Origin: Locusta migratoria
Taxonomy: Eukaryota > Arthropoda > Insecta > Orthoptera > Acrididae
Direction: 5' to 3'
Assembly: GCA_026315105.1 (NCBI GenBank)
Contig: CM048755.1
Coordinates: forward strand, 756,233,301 to 756,297,300
DNA length: 64,000 nucleotides
Shown: positions 10,201-21,500 of the stretch, one piece after another
Position numbering within the stretch: the first letter of the stretch is position 1
Layout of the letters: the number at the start of each line of letters is the position of its first letter
Notes under the pieces: generated by a model
Databases searched by the model: none
What the model was told of the DNA's origin: nothing
Seen by the model: the letters and a program-made list of their open reading frames with translations, nothing else
Program-made: the position numbers and the translations under genes

Positions 10201-10876
10201 CCGCGCCCTTAACCACATCCGCATGTGCCCCGGGACCTCCTTTCTGATCTGTAGCGACTCGCTGAGCGGTTTACAGGCCCTTGATCAGTGTTATGCTCGT
10301 CATACATTGGTCAGGGCCATTCAGGAGTCGATACTGGCTCTTAGTGACTCCGGTCGCTGTGTTACATTCGTTTGGACCCCGGGCCATGTAGGCATCCCGG
10401 GCAACGAGAGCGTTGACCAGCTAGCCAAACAGGCTACCACTTGCCGCCCTCTGGAGATTGGCCTCCCAGAAGCAGACTTCCGCCCGTTGCTTCGCACTAA
10501 AATAGGCGACCTGTGGAACGCCGAATGGTCCGCTCTGGACGTGCCCAATAAGCTGCGTTTGATAAAGGACACAACATCCGTCTGGAAGTCGTCACAGCTG
10601 GGATCCCGTAGGGACTCCGTGGTTCTCTGCCGTCTCCGCATTGGTCACACCCATCTGACGCATGGTCACCTCCTCCGTCGAGAGGACCCGCCCATGTGCC
10701 AATGTGGTGCCCCATTGACTGTGGTCCATCTCCTACTCGACTGTCCCATTTTAGCCCCACTGCGGCATTCTTTTAACCTCCCGAACACTCTCTCTTTGGT
10801 GCTCGGCGACGATGCCTCTGTGGCTAATTTGGTTTTACGATTTCTTCGTGCTGCGGGGTTTTACCAGTTGCTGTGA
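7199..10876 (+). CDS. ORF2 polyprotein (endonuclease-RT-RNase H) of E4, open
   Basis: An open frame of 1225 codons encoding the replication enzyme of an I-like LINE. The AP-type endonuclease opens with ILQWNCGG (residue 10), then QETWF, LGDFNAHHPLWG (about 135) and GSDHFPIF (about 210). Reverse transcriptase follows: GPDRIHCQMLKH (about 451), FFDLRKAYDTAW (573), GVPQGSVLSVPLFL (630) and YADDF (661). RNase H has IYTDGS (960), FTAELVA, ICSDSLSGL and WTPGHVGIPGNE (1058). The finger CQCGAPLTVVHLLLDC is near 1164. Start ATG 7199 lies eight residues before ILQWN, as in every copy where the start can be read. Seven residues (GFRQGRS in E3) are missing in frame between QQG and AIDN, in a conserved RT motif, so activity is doubtful. 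Confidence 0.93.
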   Translation: MHRQPGDSLILQWNCGGFFGHLAELRQLMSSFPPLCVALQETWFPSDRTPTLRGYRGYFNNRTIYNRVSGGVCLYVHTSAYSSPVPLHTALEAVAVRVRASRDITICSLYLPPDAAVAPADLAALIGQLPSPFLILGDFNAHHPLWGSNVTTGRGRDFELLFTQLDLCILNTGAPTHFSLAHGTFSAIDLSVCSPGLRPLLNWWVHDDLCGSDHFPIFLSLPHHQRHARLPRWSFHRADWAAYTSAATLDTPLPADATMAVEQIISIVVSAAESAIPSSSALPRRRPVPWWSPEIAAAIRNRRRALQQYRRHPTLDHLVAFKRLRAQTRRLIRQRKQACWEEYVSTIGPRVSSSQIWTKIRRISGHHPPTGVAGLSIHGTIHTDPTIIAEYFAAHFALNSASTAYSQGFCTLKERAERRQLVFRTNRQEPYNAPFTEWEFQTILASCPNTSAGPDRIHCQMLKHLSEHSQRHLLDFFNRLWVEGAYPSQWQESIVIPLLKPGADPLNVDCYLPISLTNVLCKLFERLVSRRLLWVLEYRGLLTPQQGAIDNLLSLESAIRTAFARRHHLVAIFFDLRKAYDTAWRHHILATLHGWGLRGSLPLFIQNFLLSRRFRVRIGTSFSSSHIQENGVPQGSVLSVPLFLVAINGLVAAVGPSVSCSLYADDFCMYYSTASTSVAERRLQAAIHRAQNWASAHGFTFSPAKTRVMHFCRQRAVHPHPELYLDGELLQVVDTHRFLGLLFDSRLTWLPHLRQLKQRCSRYLDILRCLSHTVWGAARPVLLRLYNALVQSRLDYGSQVYGSASPSALRVLDPVHHTGIRLATGAFRTSPVTSLLAEAGFAPLRYRRQQLLAQYAARVHCTPRHPNNRLLFPGEVTRLPQRRPRSGLPIAARVQSLLSTVDSLPLNRPFCSTFHAPPWTVPRPRIRLDLSREPKTSTSPLVLRHQFYALLREFSNSEVIYTDGSSDGDHTGYAYIHGAHVEQRSLPPGSSVFTAELVAIYRALNHIRMCPGTSFLICSDSLSGLQALDQCYARHTLVRAIQESILALSDSGRCVTFVWTPGHVGIPGNESVDQLAKQATTCRPLEIGLPEADFRPLLRTKIGDLWNAEWSALDVPNKLRLIKDTTSVWKSSQLGSRRDSVVLCRLRIGHTHLTHGHLLRREDPPMCQCGAPLTVVHLLLDCPILAPLRHSFNLPNTLSLVLGDDASVANLVLRFLRAAGFYQLL

Positions 10877-11249
10877 GTCCTTTTGGATGGTTTTTTAGAT
10901 AATTTTCTATGTTCTCCTTGACGTGTCTTTAGACTACAGTTTTTATTTTGTACGCTATGTGGTTGGCTTTTCCCTTTTTATACACATGGTCGGTCAACCA
11001 CATTCACTGGCTCTGTCATTTTTGTATCATATTTGTTTCTGTGTGTCTGGTGTCTTTCGTATTGTCTCGTGTTGACTCAGTCAATAATTCATTGACGGTA
11101 CATTCTTTCATTCTGCTTTGTTTTTAATCTCATTCAGGCACATTTTTTATCGTTCTGTTTTTTCTGTGTGTTGCCTAGATATGAAGCGGGGGACTGATGG
11201 CCATAGCAGTCTAGTCCCCCTAAAACCCCCCATCACAACAACAACAACA
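10877..11249 (+). other. 3'UTR of E4 with two hairpins and AAC tail
   Basis: The upper hairpin pairs ATGTGGTTGGC at 10957-10967 with GTCAACCACAT at 10993-11003, including one G-U. The terminal hairpin pairs GGGGGACT at 11188-11195 with AGTCCCCC at 11213-11220. Confidence 0.78.
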
Positions 11250-11488
11250 AGAGCTCGGGGATCTTAGCTTAATCGCCTGGGTCGCGAGGACGGTACAAAC
11301 CTCTATAAAAAAAACCTCAATCTCAAGGTGTGCTACGTGCCGAGGAGATGCATGGCTGTTGAGGTTGAACAGCCGCTAGCGAGCAACCTCTGAGGAACCT
11401 GCCGCACCTCAGTTGTACAAGGCTTACCCAGGCAAGCGGGGCTCTGCCTGGGTGGACCTTTAGATCCCTAGCTGCTCGTGGGACGAAC
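11250..11488 (+). promoter_or_regulatory. 5'UTR of E3, second part
   Basis: It has the A-type 5'UTR modules seen in four copies: ATCGCCTGGGTCGCGAGGAC, an A-rich CTCTATAAAA patch at about 11300, GTGCTACGTGCCGAGGAGAT, and a GC-rich inverted pair around CCAGGCAAGCGGGGCTCTGCC before the ORF1 ATG. A promoter role is assumed from the family. Confidence 0.6.
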
Positions 11489-12990
11489 ATGAAACGAGCA
11501 AGTAAAAGCGTGGCCGGTCGCGAAAACGGCGTCTCTAAGTGTGGGAAGACAGAGTTTAACGCCTCTACTTATGATCCTAAGACGTTTCCGTCCCTTGCCA
11601 CACCATGGGAGGAAAGAAGGGCACTTAATAGATCTGAGCCATACTCACCTCAATATCTGTTCTGTGAGCGTACTGATGGCGAATCTTTCACTTCTACTAA
11701 GCCTCAGTTTTTTGTCGACACAATCGAAGACAAGTTTGGTGAAGTGGCATCATTTTCGAAGATGAGGAGTGGGGCCGTTCTGTTACAGGCGGCGTCCTCG
11801 GCCCAGTCGCGGGCACTACTTTCCTGCGACAGGCTGGGTGATATCCCGGTGCGTGTCACGCCCCACAAGTCATTAAATATGGTCCAAGGTCTTATCTATC
11901 ATCGCGATCTTTTGTCTCAGACCGATGACGAGCTGCGAGCATACCTGCAGCGACGAGGTGTCCACTTCATCCGGCGGGTGTACAGGGGTCCTAAAGAAAG
12001 TAGGGTTGCCACCGGTGCTTTTATCTTGGCCTTCGAAGGCGATACACTGCCTGAGAAGGTTAAGGTAATGGTCTACCGGTGTGAAGTCAAGCCCTAAGTC
12101 CCCCCTCCTATGCGGTGTTTCCGGTGCTGGAAGTTCGGGCACATGTCGTCCCGATGTACTTCCAGCCCAACATGCAGGGAATGTGGGCGGCCACCTCACC
12201 CGGACACCCCATGCACCCCGCCTCCGCTATGTGTGAACTGTGGGCAACATCACCCGCCATGCTCGCCGAACTGCTCAGTTTTACATCGGAAACGGAAAAT
12301 TATGGAAATCAAGACCTTGGACCGGCTGACCTTCTATGAGGCACGTAAGAAATACGAGCGGCTACACCCTGTCCGTATGGAAACGTCTTTTGCCACAGTT
12401 ACTGCAGCTTCCTTGAGACCAGTGAAACCACCAGTGTTGTCTCCTCCTGTGGGCCCTAAGGGCCGTCAATCTTCCGTGACGGGTGGGGGCCCCGTCTCCA
12501 TCTCTAGCTCCCTCGACACCTGTGGGAGCAACTTCCCCCCCACCATCGGGGACATCTGTCCCCACTCCCCAGCCGGAGAAGAAAGTCTTCCCCGGCCCCT
12601 CTTGCTCGGAAGGGGTCCCTCGGGACACTCCCTTCCGAGGATTCTCAGAGTGCGCCAGGGGATCCTAGCCAGTGGCTGAAGGATCCACCAACCGAAGACC
12701 AAAGGGCTTCCAGCTCTTCGACTGTCCCTGATGTCGCTTCTGGGAAGTCCTCCCAGCCCTTACCACCAAAGGGCCAGCGGGAGAGGAGTAAGAAAACAAA
12801 AAAGAAGAAAGACAAGACTAAGGACCCTTCAGTGGCTCGAAAGGAGCGCTCGCTCACATCTTCGGCCACTGAAGACGAGGTGGAGATCCTTGCGTCCCCT
12901 GAGGATCTCCCCTTCCTAGGATCGCCAGAACCCATGGTTCTCGATCCTGCGAATTCTGTGGAATTGGCAGCAGGTGCCCCTGCTGAATAA
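11489..12990 (+). pseudogene. ORF1 of E3, one nonsense codon and a 3' frameshift
   Basis: It starts at ATG 11489 (MKRASKSVAGRENG). The frame is open through VATGAFILAFEGDTLPEKVK to codon 203, where TAA at 12095-12097 replaces the tyrosine codon of other copies (KPYIPPPM). It continues in the same frame to 12679 with CFRCWKFGHMSSRC, CRECGRPPHPDTPC and CVNCGQHHPPCSPNC. A shift in the Pro/Gly-rich linker then moves to the frame ending LAAGAPAE with TAA at 12988-12990. Without these two lesions it would be about 500 residues, the usual size here. Confidence 0.85.
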
Positions 12991-13009
12991 CCATTTCATC
13001 TCTTCCATT

Positions 13010-16000
13010 ATGGCTATTCAGCAGACAGCAAAAGAAATCTTGCAGTGGAATTGCGGCGGATTTTTCCGCCATCTGGCAGAGCTGTGACAATTACTCTGCC
13101 GCTTCCCTGCGATCTGTCTAGCGGTGCAGGAGACATGGTTCCCCGTCGACAGGACCCCAGCCCTCCGAGGCTATCGGGGCTATTTTAAAAACCGAGCCAT
13201 CTACGATAGGGTGTCTGGCGGCGTGGGTGTTTATGTCCACGCCTCTGTCCCCAGCGCTGCTGTGCCTCTTCAAACGTCTCTAGAGGCAATCGCTGTTCGA
13301 CTCCGGGTAGTGCAAGATTTTACCGTCTGCTCTGTTTACCTTTCACCTGATGAGGCCATCTCTCCCACAGACCTCGCAGCCTTGGTCGCCCAACTTCCCC
13401 CACCCTTTCTTCTTTTGGGGGACTTCAACGCCCACCACCCTCTGTGGGGTGGCACGCAGACCTCGGCCCGGGGTAGGGATGTTGAGTCTCTCCTGTCGGA
13501 GCAGAACCTCTGCCTTCTCAACACCGGTGCTCCTACCCACTTTAGCACAGCACATGGTACGTATTCTGCCATAGACCTGTCCGTCTGCAGCCCTAGCCTC
13601 CTTCCACATCTCACCTGGAGGGTCCATGACGACCTGTGTGGCAGCGACCATTTCCTGATCTTCCTGTCGCTCCCACAGTGTTCGCCTGCCGACCATCCGC
13701 CTCGCTGGTCCCTCCGTAGGGCTGACTGGCCAGCTTACTCTTCAGCTGTTGTGATTTCCTCTCCGCTTCCAGCAGATGTTGATGCCGCCGTTCAGCAGGT
13801 CACAGAGGCCATCGTTTCTGCAGCCGACAACTCTGTTCCCACAACATCCGGTTCGCTCCATCGTCCTTCGGTGCCCTGGTGGACACCAGAGATTGCTGAG
13901 GCCATCCGGGAACGTCGGCGAGCACTACAGCGCCACCGACGTCACCCTTCTGTCGAACATCTTGTAGCCTTCAAGCGCCTCCGGGCACGGGCCCGGCGAC
14001 TGATACAAGATAGTAAGAGAGCCTCGTGGGAGAAGTATGTCGCGTCCATTGGTTCTCGCGCTTCTCCTTCCAAGGTATGGTCGCAAGTTCGACGCCTCTT
14101 CGGGCACCGCCCACCGGCGGGAATTCCAAGCCTCAGAGTCCAGGGTATGCTGTGTACTGACCCTGTCGCCATCGCTGAGCACCTGGCAGATCATTTTGCA
14201 CGTACGTCGGGGACTGCTGCCTATAGTGCAGATTTTCGTGCCATTAAAGAGCGAGCAGAGAGCCAGCACATTTCATTTTGGACACGACGTCGTGAACCAT
14301 ATAACGTCCCATTTACTGAGTGGGAGTTGGAAAGTGCCCTTGCTGCATGCCCGGATACCTCCCCTGGACCCGATCGCATTCACAGCCAGTTCCTCCGACA
14401 CCTATCAGCGGATGCCAAAAGCCAACTTCTCGCCCTGTTTAATCGCGTATGGCTTGAGGGTGTTTTTCCGTCCTCGTGGCGGGAAAGCATTATCATTCCG
14501 GTGGTTAAGCCTGGGGCAGATCCGCAGGTGGCTGATAGTTACCGCCCGATCAGCCTCACCAACGTTCCATGCAAGCTTCTCGAACGGTTGGTGAGTCGGA
14601 GGCTCATGTGGATCCTCGAGGATCGAGGGCTGTTGGCGCATCAACAGGGTGGGTTCCGTCAAGGCCGCTCCGCAATCGACAATCTCGTGTCCCTAGAGTC
14701 AGCCATTCGTACAGCATTTTCTCGCCGTGAACACCTGATTGCCGTCTTTTTTGACCTGCGTAAAGCATATGACACCACCTGGCGCTATCATATTCTGTCT
14801 ATGCTGTACGATTGGGGCTTACGGGGTCCACTTCCTACATTCATTAAGAACTTCCTGGCGTTGCGTTCTTTTCGTGTTCGTGTTGGTTCTTGTTTCAGCT
14901 CACCCCATTGTCAAGAGAACGGAGTCCCACAAGGTTCCGTTCTTAGTGTTCCTTTATTCTTAATCGCCATAAACGGTCTTGCTGCGGCTGCGGGGTCATC
15001 GGTTTCTACTTCCTTGTATGCCGATGACTTCTGCATGTATTACAGCTCCTCCAGCATTGGCGTAGCTGAACGGCGGTTGCAGATCGCAATTCGAAAGGCA
15101 CAGTCGTGGGCGTTTGCCAACGGTTTTCAATTTTCTGCATCCAAAACCCGTGTGATGCATTTCTGTCGACGTCGGGCAGTACACCCGGAACCCGAACTTT
15201 ACTTAGCTGGCGACCTGCTACAAGTCGAAGAGACGCACAGATTCTTAGGTATGGTGTTCGATGACCGTCTAACCTGGGTGCCGCACCTACGCCAGTTAAA
15301 ACAAAAGTGCTGGCGACACTTCAACATCCTGCGCTGTCTCAGCCACACTGTTTGGGGAGCCTCACGCCAAACGCTATTACAACTTTACAAGGCCCTCATT
15401 CAGTCGCGCCTAGACTATGGCAGCATAGTCTACGATTCGGCTGCGCCGTCAGCGCTGCAGGCAATAGACCCAATCCTCCACTGTGGTGTTCGTTTGGCGA
15501 CAGGGGCTTTTCGCACTAGCCCTGTGACAAGCCTCCTAGTCGAAGCTGGAGTCCTCCCGCTGCGGTTCCGCAGGCAATACCTGCTGGCTTCATATGTTGC
15601 CCATGTTCAGGCCTCGCCCCTCCATCCAAACCGCCGACTCATTTTTCCAGACGCTGTGGTCCCTATTCCTCCACGACGGCCTAGGTCGGGTTACCCGATC
15701 TCAGTCCGTGCTCGTTCCCTTCTTTCGTCCCTCGCTTCCTCTCCACTCCCTACCATGTTCCACTATTCCTTTCGAAACCCTCCTTGGTCTATTCCTCGAT
15801 TGCAGCTCCGTCTGGATCTGTCCTGTACGCCAAAGGACTCGGTTTCCACTACACATCTCCGCCGCGAGTTTCTACAACTCCTAGACTCGTTCCATGCCGC
15901 AAAACCCGTCTACACAGATGGTTCCATAGTAGATGGCCATGCTGGGTATGCGTTTCTTCATGACCACCATGTGGAACAGCATTCTCTGCCAGGTGAGAGT

Positions 16001-16708
16001 TCCATTTTTTCTGCCGAACTGGTCGCCATTCTAAGGGCTCTGCAACACCTAAAAGCGTGCCCCAGGGGGTCATTTGTCATCTGTTCTGACTCCCTGAGTG
16101 GCTTACAAGCGATCGACCAGTGTTTTTCTCGTCAACCATTGGTACGGTCGATCCAAGACACTGTTCACTCTCTAAGCCGATCTGGCCGTTCTGTGGTCTT
16201 TGTGTGGACCCCGGGCCACGTCGGCATCCCAGGGAATGAACAAGTAGATCGCTTAGCCAAGCAGGCCACTATGGAACCACCCCTAAATATTGGCATCATG
16301 GAGCCTGATCTAAAATTGGTGTTGCACCGGAAGGTGCGCGAGGCATGGAGCGCCGAGTGGGCTATGGCGAATGTGCCAAACAAGCTTCGGGCAGTGAAGA
16401 CGTCCACAGCCCTGTGGAAGTCTTCACTGCGGCAGATCGGCCGAGAGGCGGTTGTCCTCTGCCGCCTCCGTATTGGGCACACGTGGTTGACCCACGGGTA
16501 TCTCCTTCGCCGTGAGTCCCCACCCGTGTGTCGATGTGGTGTCGTAATGACAGTGGCCCATCTTTTGATGGACTGTCCGATTTTAGCCAATCTGCGGCAT
16601 TCTTTTAATGTTCCAGACGCACTACCCTTAGTTTTAGGTGACGACGCCTCTATGGCTAACAAAGTTTTACGTTTTATCCGCGCTGCCGGTTTTTATGATT
16701 CTATCTAA
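13010..16708 (+). pseudogene. ORF2 polyprotein of E3, single nonsense codon
   Basis: It starts at ATG 13010 (MAIQQTAKEILQWN). TGA at 13085-13087 replaces an arginine or glutamine codon as codon 26; a CGA-to-TGA change would explain it. The remaining 1207 codons to TAA 16706-16708 are open. All domains are present: LGDFNAHHPLWGG, GSDHFLIF, GPDRIHSQFLRH, QGGFRQGRSAIDN, FFDLRKAYDTTWRYH, GVPQGSVLSVPLFL, YADDF, YTDGSIVDGHAGYAF, ICSDSLSGL, WTPGHVGIPGNEQVD and CRCGVVMTVAHLLMDC. It is the most complete ORF2 in the window apart from the early stop. The next methionine (MQETWF, 13124) would lack the first endonuclease motif. Confidence 0.9.
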
Positions 16709-17065
16709 CCGTGGATGCTGTGGCCTGATATCTTAGGCCACCACCAACCCAGCTTTTTATATTTTCGCGCCCTTAGGGGTTTTTAGTGTGTGCAGTGTGG
16801 CTGGCTCATCCTGTTATTTCTTTGTGATCAGCCAGCCAATATACTCTGCTATCCAGTTTTATTCGTGACTTTCTTTTACTCATTCTGTGTGTCTTCGTTT
16901 TGTACTGTCAGTGACTTGTCTATTGTTAACTTGCCCTTTTGTGCGGTGTCATTTTCAGGGCATTGTTTTATCTTTATTGACAGTTAACTCTCAGCTAGGA
17001 ACAGGGGACTGATAACCTAGCTGTTTAGTCCCCTTAAAACAACCAACAACAACAACAACAACAAC
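16709..17065 (+). other. 3'UTR of E3 with two hairpins and AAC tail
   Basis: The upper hairpin pairs TGGCTGGCT at 16798-16806 with AGCCAGCCA at 16830-16838. The terminal hairpin pairs GGGGACT at 17004-17010 with AGTCCCC at 17027-17033. The AAC-rich tail runs to 17065. Confidence 0.8.
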
Positions 17066-18528
17066 CTTAACAGATCTGAGCCTTACTCACCCCAGTACTT
17101 AGTCTGTACTCGGGCTGATGGGGAATCCTTTACTAATACTAAGCCGCAATTTTTTGTTGAAACCATCGAAAATAGATTTGGCGAAGTCGCATCATTTTCT
17201 AAAATGAGAAGCGGGTCTGTCTTAATACAAGCGGCATCCCCTGCACAGTGAAAGGCTTTACTCGCCTGTGACATGCTAGGAGACGTCGCCGTAAGTTTCA
17301 CGCCGCATAAGACGCTGAACATGATCCAGGGCTTAATATTCCACCGTGATCTTCTGTCACAGACTGACGACGAATTGCGCGCTGATTTAGAGCGGAGAGG
17401 AGTTCACTACGTCCGGCGCATCTACAGGGGACCGAAAGATCGCAGGGTTGCCACCGGTGCATTTATCTTGGCCTTCGAGGGCGATGTACTGCCTGAGAAG
17501 GTCAAGATAATGATATACCGGTGTGAAGTAAAACCGTACATCCCTCCCCCTATGCGATGCTTTCGGTGCTGGAAGTTCGGGCATATGTCCTCCCGATGCA
17601 CTTCCAGCCCCGCCTGTAGGGACTGTGGGCGTCCATCACACCCGGACACGCCATGTACACCTCCTCCTGTGTGTGTGAATTGTGGGCTGCAACACCCACC
17701 TTGCTCGCCGACCTGTAGTGTGCTACATAAAGAACGCAAGATCATGGAATTCAAAACCCTGGATAGATTACCGTACTCAGAGGCCAGACGAAAATATGAG
17801 TGTCTTCATCCCGTTCGGATGTCGTCATCCTTTGCTGCCATTGCGTCGTCTCCGACCACTATGGGGACGTCAGCCTCCCATGTCACGCCACCTTCTGTGG
17901 CCCCTGTGGGCCGAAAACATCAAACTGCCCCCTTGACGGTTGGGGGCCCTTCCTCTGTTGCCCCCCACCACCTCTTGTGGGGGCAACTGCCCCACACCCG
18001 TTGGGGACTCCGGTCCCTAACACTCAGCCGGAGAAGCAGCAGCCTTCTCCGGCACCTCTCGCCAGGAAGGGGTCCCTGGGCTCCCTTCCTCCTATGGTTT
18101 CTCCCACTGATAATGTGGGTACCAGTGAGTGGCTGACACAGCCACTTACTTTGACTCGTGGTCGTAGGGCTTCAAGGTCCTCCTCAGTCCCTGAGGCTGA
18201 GGTCGAGGCCCCAAAGCCCTCCCAGCAAGAGAAACCTAAAAAGGAGGGAGAGAAGAAAAAGTCGAAGGCTGCTAAGCAAACGCCTTCCACGGTGGACAAT
18301 GTGCCGCCGCCGCCGCCACCACCACCACCACCACCACCACCACCACCACCTCACACATCTGAGGACGTGGTGGAACTCCTCGCCTCACCAGAGGACTTGG
18401 CTATCACCAAGACTTTGGAGGCGATGGATGTAGAGGCCCTGCCTCCACCGACGGCGACGACCGGTGATTCTGTGGAACCAACAGCACCGACGATACTGCC
18501 GTGCCTCAGCAATCAAGAAGTAGCATGA
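17066..18528 (+). pseudogene. ORF1 of E5, truncated, with polyproline run
   Basis: It starts at SEPYSPQYLVCTRADGES. TGA at about 17249 interrupts it; it is open again from 17273 through VATGAFILAFEGDVLPEKVK, CFRCWKFGHMSSRC, CRDCGRPSHPDTPC and CVNCGLQHPPCSPTC. A frameshift near 17900 leads to the Pro/Ser-rich tail in the 17800-18528 frame. A run of about 17 prolines, coded by CCG/CCA repeats at 18301-18351, lies before the acidic SEDVVELLASPEDL end; a triplet expansion is likely. The ORF1 stop (18526-18528) overlaps the ORF2 start by 28 nt, the same overlap as in E4. Confidence 0.83.
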
Positions 18529-21500
18529 TCTTGCAATGGAACTGTGGCGGCTTTTTCCGCCACTTACCCGAGCTGCAGCAATTACTGTGCCGCTATCCTG
18601 CTTTCTGTGTAGCCTTACAGGAAACATGGTTTCCTGACCAGCGGACCCCAGCCCTCCGTGGCTATCGGGGCTACTATAACAACCACGCTGACTACAACAG
18701 GGTATCTGGAGGTGTCTGCATTTATGTCCTCGCCACTGTTCCTAGTGCTGCCGTGCCTCTTAACACGGCTCTCGAGGCAGTGGCTGTTAGACTCAGAACA
18801 ATGCAGGACATAACTGTCTGCTCTCTATACCTCCCACCAGATGAGGTCGTTTCCCTTGCTGACCTCACTGCCTTGGTCGCGCAGCTACCCCCACCATTTA
18901 TCCTTTTGGGGGACTTCAACGCCCACCATCCTCTCTGGGGCGGTATACAGCCCTCGGGACGTGGTAGAGACGTTGAAACGTTACTGACACAGCAGGACAT
19001 ATGCCTCTTAAACACCGGTGCACCCACACATTTTAGTATAGCACATGGCACATATTCTGCTATTGACCTATCTGTATGTAGCCCAGACCTTCTCCCACAT
19101 TTGAGTTGGAGGGTCCATGACGACCTTTGCGGGAGTGACCATTTCCCCATTCTTCTGTCGCTCCAGCACTTTGAACCTGCAGGCTACCCATCCAGATGGT
19201 GTCTACATCGAGCAGACTGGCAGCGTTACACCTCGGCTGCTGTGGCTTCTGTTCCATTACCAAATGATATTGATACGGCAGTCCAACAGGTCACAGCTAT
19301 TATAGTTTCAGCTGCAGAGGAGACCGTTCCGATCACCACTGATTCCCCTCGGTGCAAGGTCGTGCCCTGGTGGACGCCAGAGATTGCTGAGGCTATACAG
19401 GACCGTCGGCGAGCACTACAATGCCACCGGCGCCGCCCTACACTTGAGAATCTGATAGCTTTTAAAAGGCTCAGGGCCCGAGCCCGACCCCATATCCGGC
19501 AAAGTAAACAGGACTGTTGGGAGCGGTACGTCGCCTCTATAGGCTCTCGTGCCTCCCATTCTCGCGTCTGGTCTCAGGTACGGCGCCTCTATGGATACCG
19601 CCCACCAGCGGGAATCCCATCTCTGACCGTCGATGGAACTCTCTGTACTGACCCGGCCGTAATTTCTGAGTGCATGGCAGAGCATTATGCAAGATGCTCC
19701 GCAACAGCAAATTATAGTGTCTCCTTCCGCTCCCTTAAACAACGGGTGGAGCGAAATCCTCTATCTTTTCACACTCACCACTGGGAACTGTACAATGCTC
19801 CATTTACGGAATGGGAGTTTACCACTGCTCTTGCTGCATGTCCCGATACCTCTCCGGGACCAGACCGCATACATGGCCAGTTCATCCGTCACCTGTCAGC
19901 GGACTTCCATCAGAAATTGCTCGCCTTATTTAATAGGATCTGGACAGGGGGTGTTTTCCCATCCCATTGGCGGGATAGTATTATTATCCCTGTTATGAAA
20001 CCGGGAGCAGATCCGCTGGCAGTTGACAGTTACCACCCCATCAGCTTGACTAATGTCCTGTGTAAGTTGCTTGAGCGTATGGTGAGTCGCCGTCTTATGT
20101 GGATCCTTGAAGATCGGAGTCTACTGGCCCCACAACAGGGGGGTTTCCGCCAGGGTCGCTCCACTATCGACAATTTAGTGTCTTTGGAGTCGGCCATCCG
20201 TACAGCCTTCTCTAGACGTGAGCACTTAGTTGCGGTCTTTTTTGACCTCCGGCGGGCGTATGACACGACATGGCGCCACCATATTCTCGCTACACTGTAT
20301 GATTGGGGCTTACGGGGTCCACTCCCAATTTTTATCAAGAATTTCCTCTTGCTACGCACTTTTAGGGTTAGAGTTGGTACCTCCTTCAGCTCACGCCGAG
20401 TGCTGGAGAACGGAGTCCCACAGGCCTCCGTTCTCAGCGTACCGCTCTTTTTAATAGCGATAAACGGTCTTGCTGCAGCAGTGGGGTCATCGGTTTGTTG
20501 TTCTTTATTCGCCGATGACTTCTGCTTATACTACAGCTCTCCTAGCATTGGTGTTGCTGAAAGGCGTCTTCAGGGAGCCATCCGAAGGGCACAGTCATGG
20601 GCCACGACGCATGGCTTTACTTTTTCAGGTGATGCACTTTTGTCGTCATCGGGCTGTTCACCCTGACCCAGAACTGTACCTAGCTGCTGACCAGCTTCAT
20701 GTTGCAGAAAGCCATCGGTTTCTCGGCTTGCTGTTTGACAACCGACTGACTTGGGGGCCACACCTTCGTCAGCTGAAGCAGAAGTGCTGGCGACACCTAA
20801 ATATATTGCGATGTCTCAGCCATACTGCCTGGGGAGCTCACCGTCGAACCCTCATGCACCTCTTTCAGGCGCTCATCCAATCACGCCTGGATTATGGGAG
20901 CCAAGTATATGACTCTGCATCACCTTCAGCACTGAGGATCTTGGATCCCATTCTACATAGTGGTGTCCGTTTAGCAACAGGGGCATTCCGCACCAGCCCT
21001 GTGCCTAGTCTCCTTGCCGAAGCTGGCATCCCTCCCTTGAGGTACCGCCGGCAACAGTTGCTGGCCTCCTACATTGTCCATGTCCACGCTACGCCTCACC
21101 ATCCAAATCGTAGGTTATTGTTTGCAAATACCGACCTTCCCTCTCCGCAACGTCGACCCAGATCGGGTCTTCCAGTTGCGGTCCGTGTACATTCTCTTCT
21201 TTCTTCCCTAGAGTCTTTTCCTCTCCGTCCTGCATTCTCTTGCCTATCTAATATTCCTCCTTGGACCATCCCACGCCTCCAGCTTCACCTGCAACTGTCC
21301 GGCGGTCCAAAGGCGTCGATTTCACCACAATTACTTCGACACCAGTTCCTGGACATACTTAACACATTCCGTGATGCAGACGTCATATACACTGATGGCT
21401 CCCAGGTAGATGGCAGAGTGGGTTACGCCTATGTTCATGGTGACCACACCGAACAGCGCTCCCTGCCCTCTGGCTGTACTGTCTTTACGGCAGAGCTAAT

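Larger units (their letters stand above)
5030..11249 (+). mobile_element. I-like LINE copy E4, complete, inside E3
   Basis: A full element of 6220 bp. It has a 5' hairpin start CCCCCCAGGGGG, 5'UTR, ORF1, ORF2, 3'UTR and an ACAACAACAACAA end. The 12-bp TSD AGAGCTCGGGGA lies at 5018-5029 and 11250-11261. Removing E4 rejoins the 5'UTR of E3 exactly as it reads in E7, E9 and E10. It is one of the two best-preserved copies. Confidence 0.93.
11250..17065 (+). mobile_element. I-like LINE copy E3, remainder after E4
   Basis: It resumes in the 5'UTR at the second copy of the E4 TSD. It then carries ORF1, a long ORF2, the 3'UTR and a tail of about 30 bp of AAC-rich repeat. E2 does not follow the tail directly. 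A 5'-truncated copy, E5, starts there. Confidence 0.92.

Noticed and set aside
20625..20640. TTTTTCAG-GTGATG in E5 as a splice junction
   Set aside because: Other copies carry the KTR codons there and nothing intron-like. It is a short deletion in a dead copy that happens to resemble splice-site bases.
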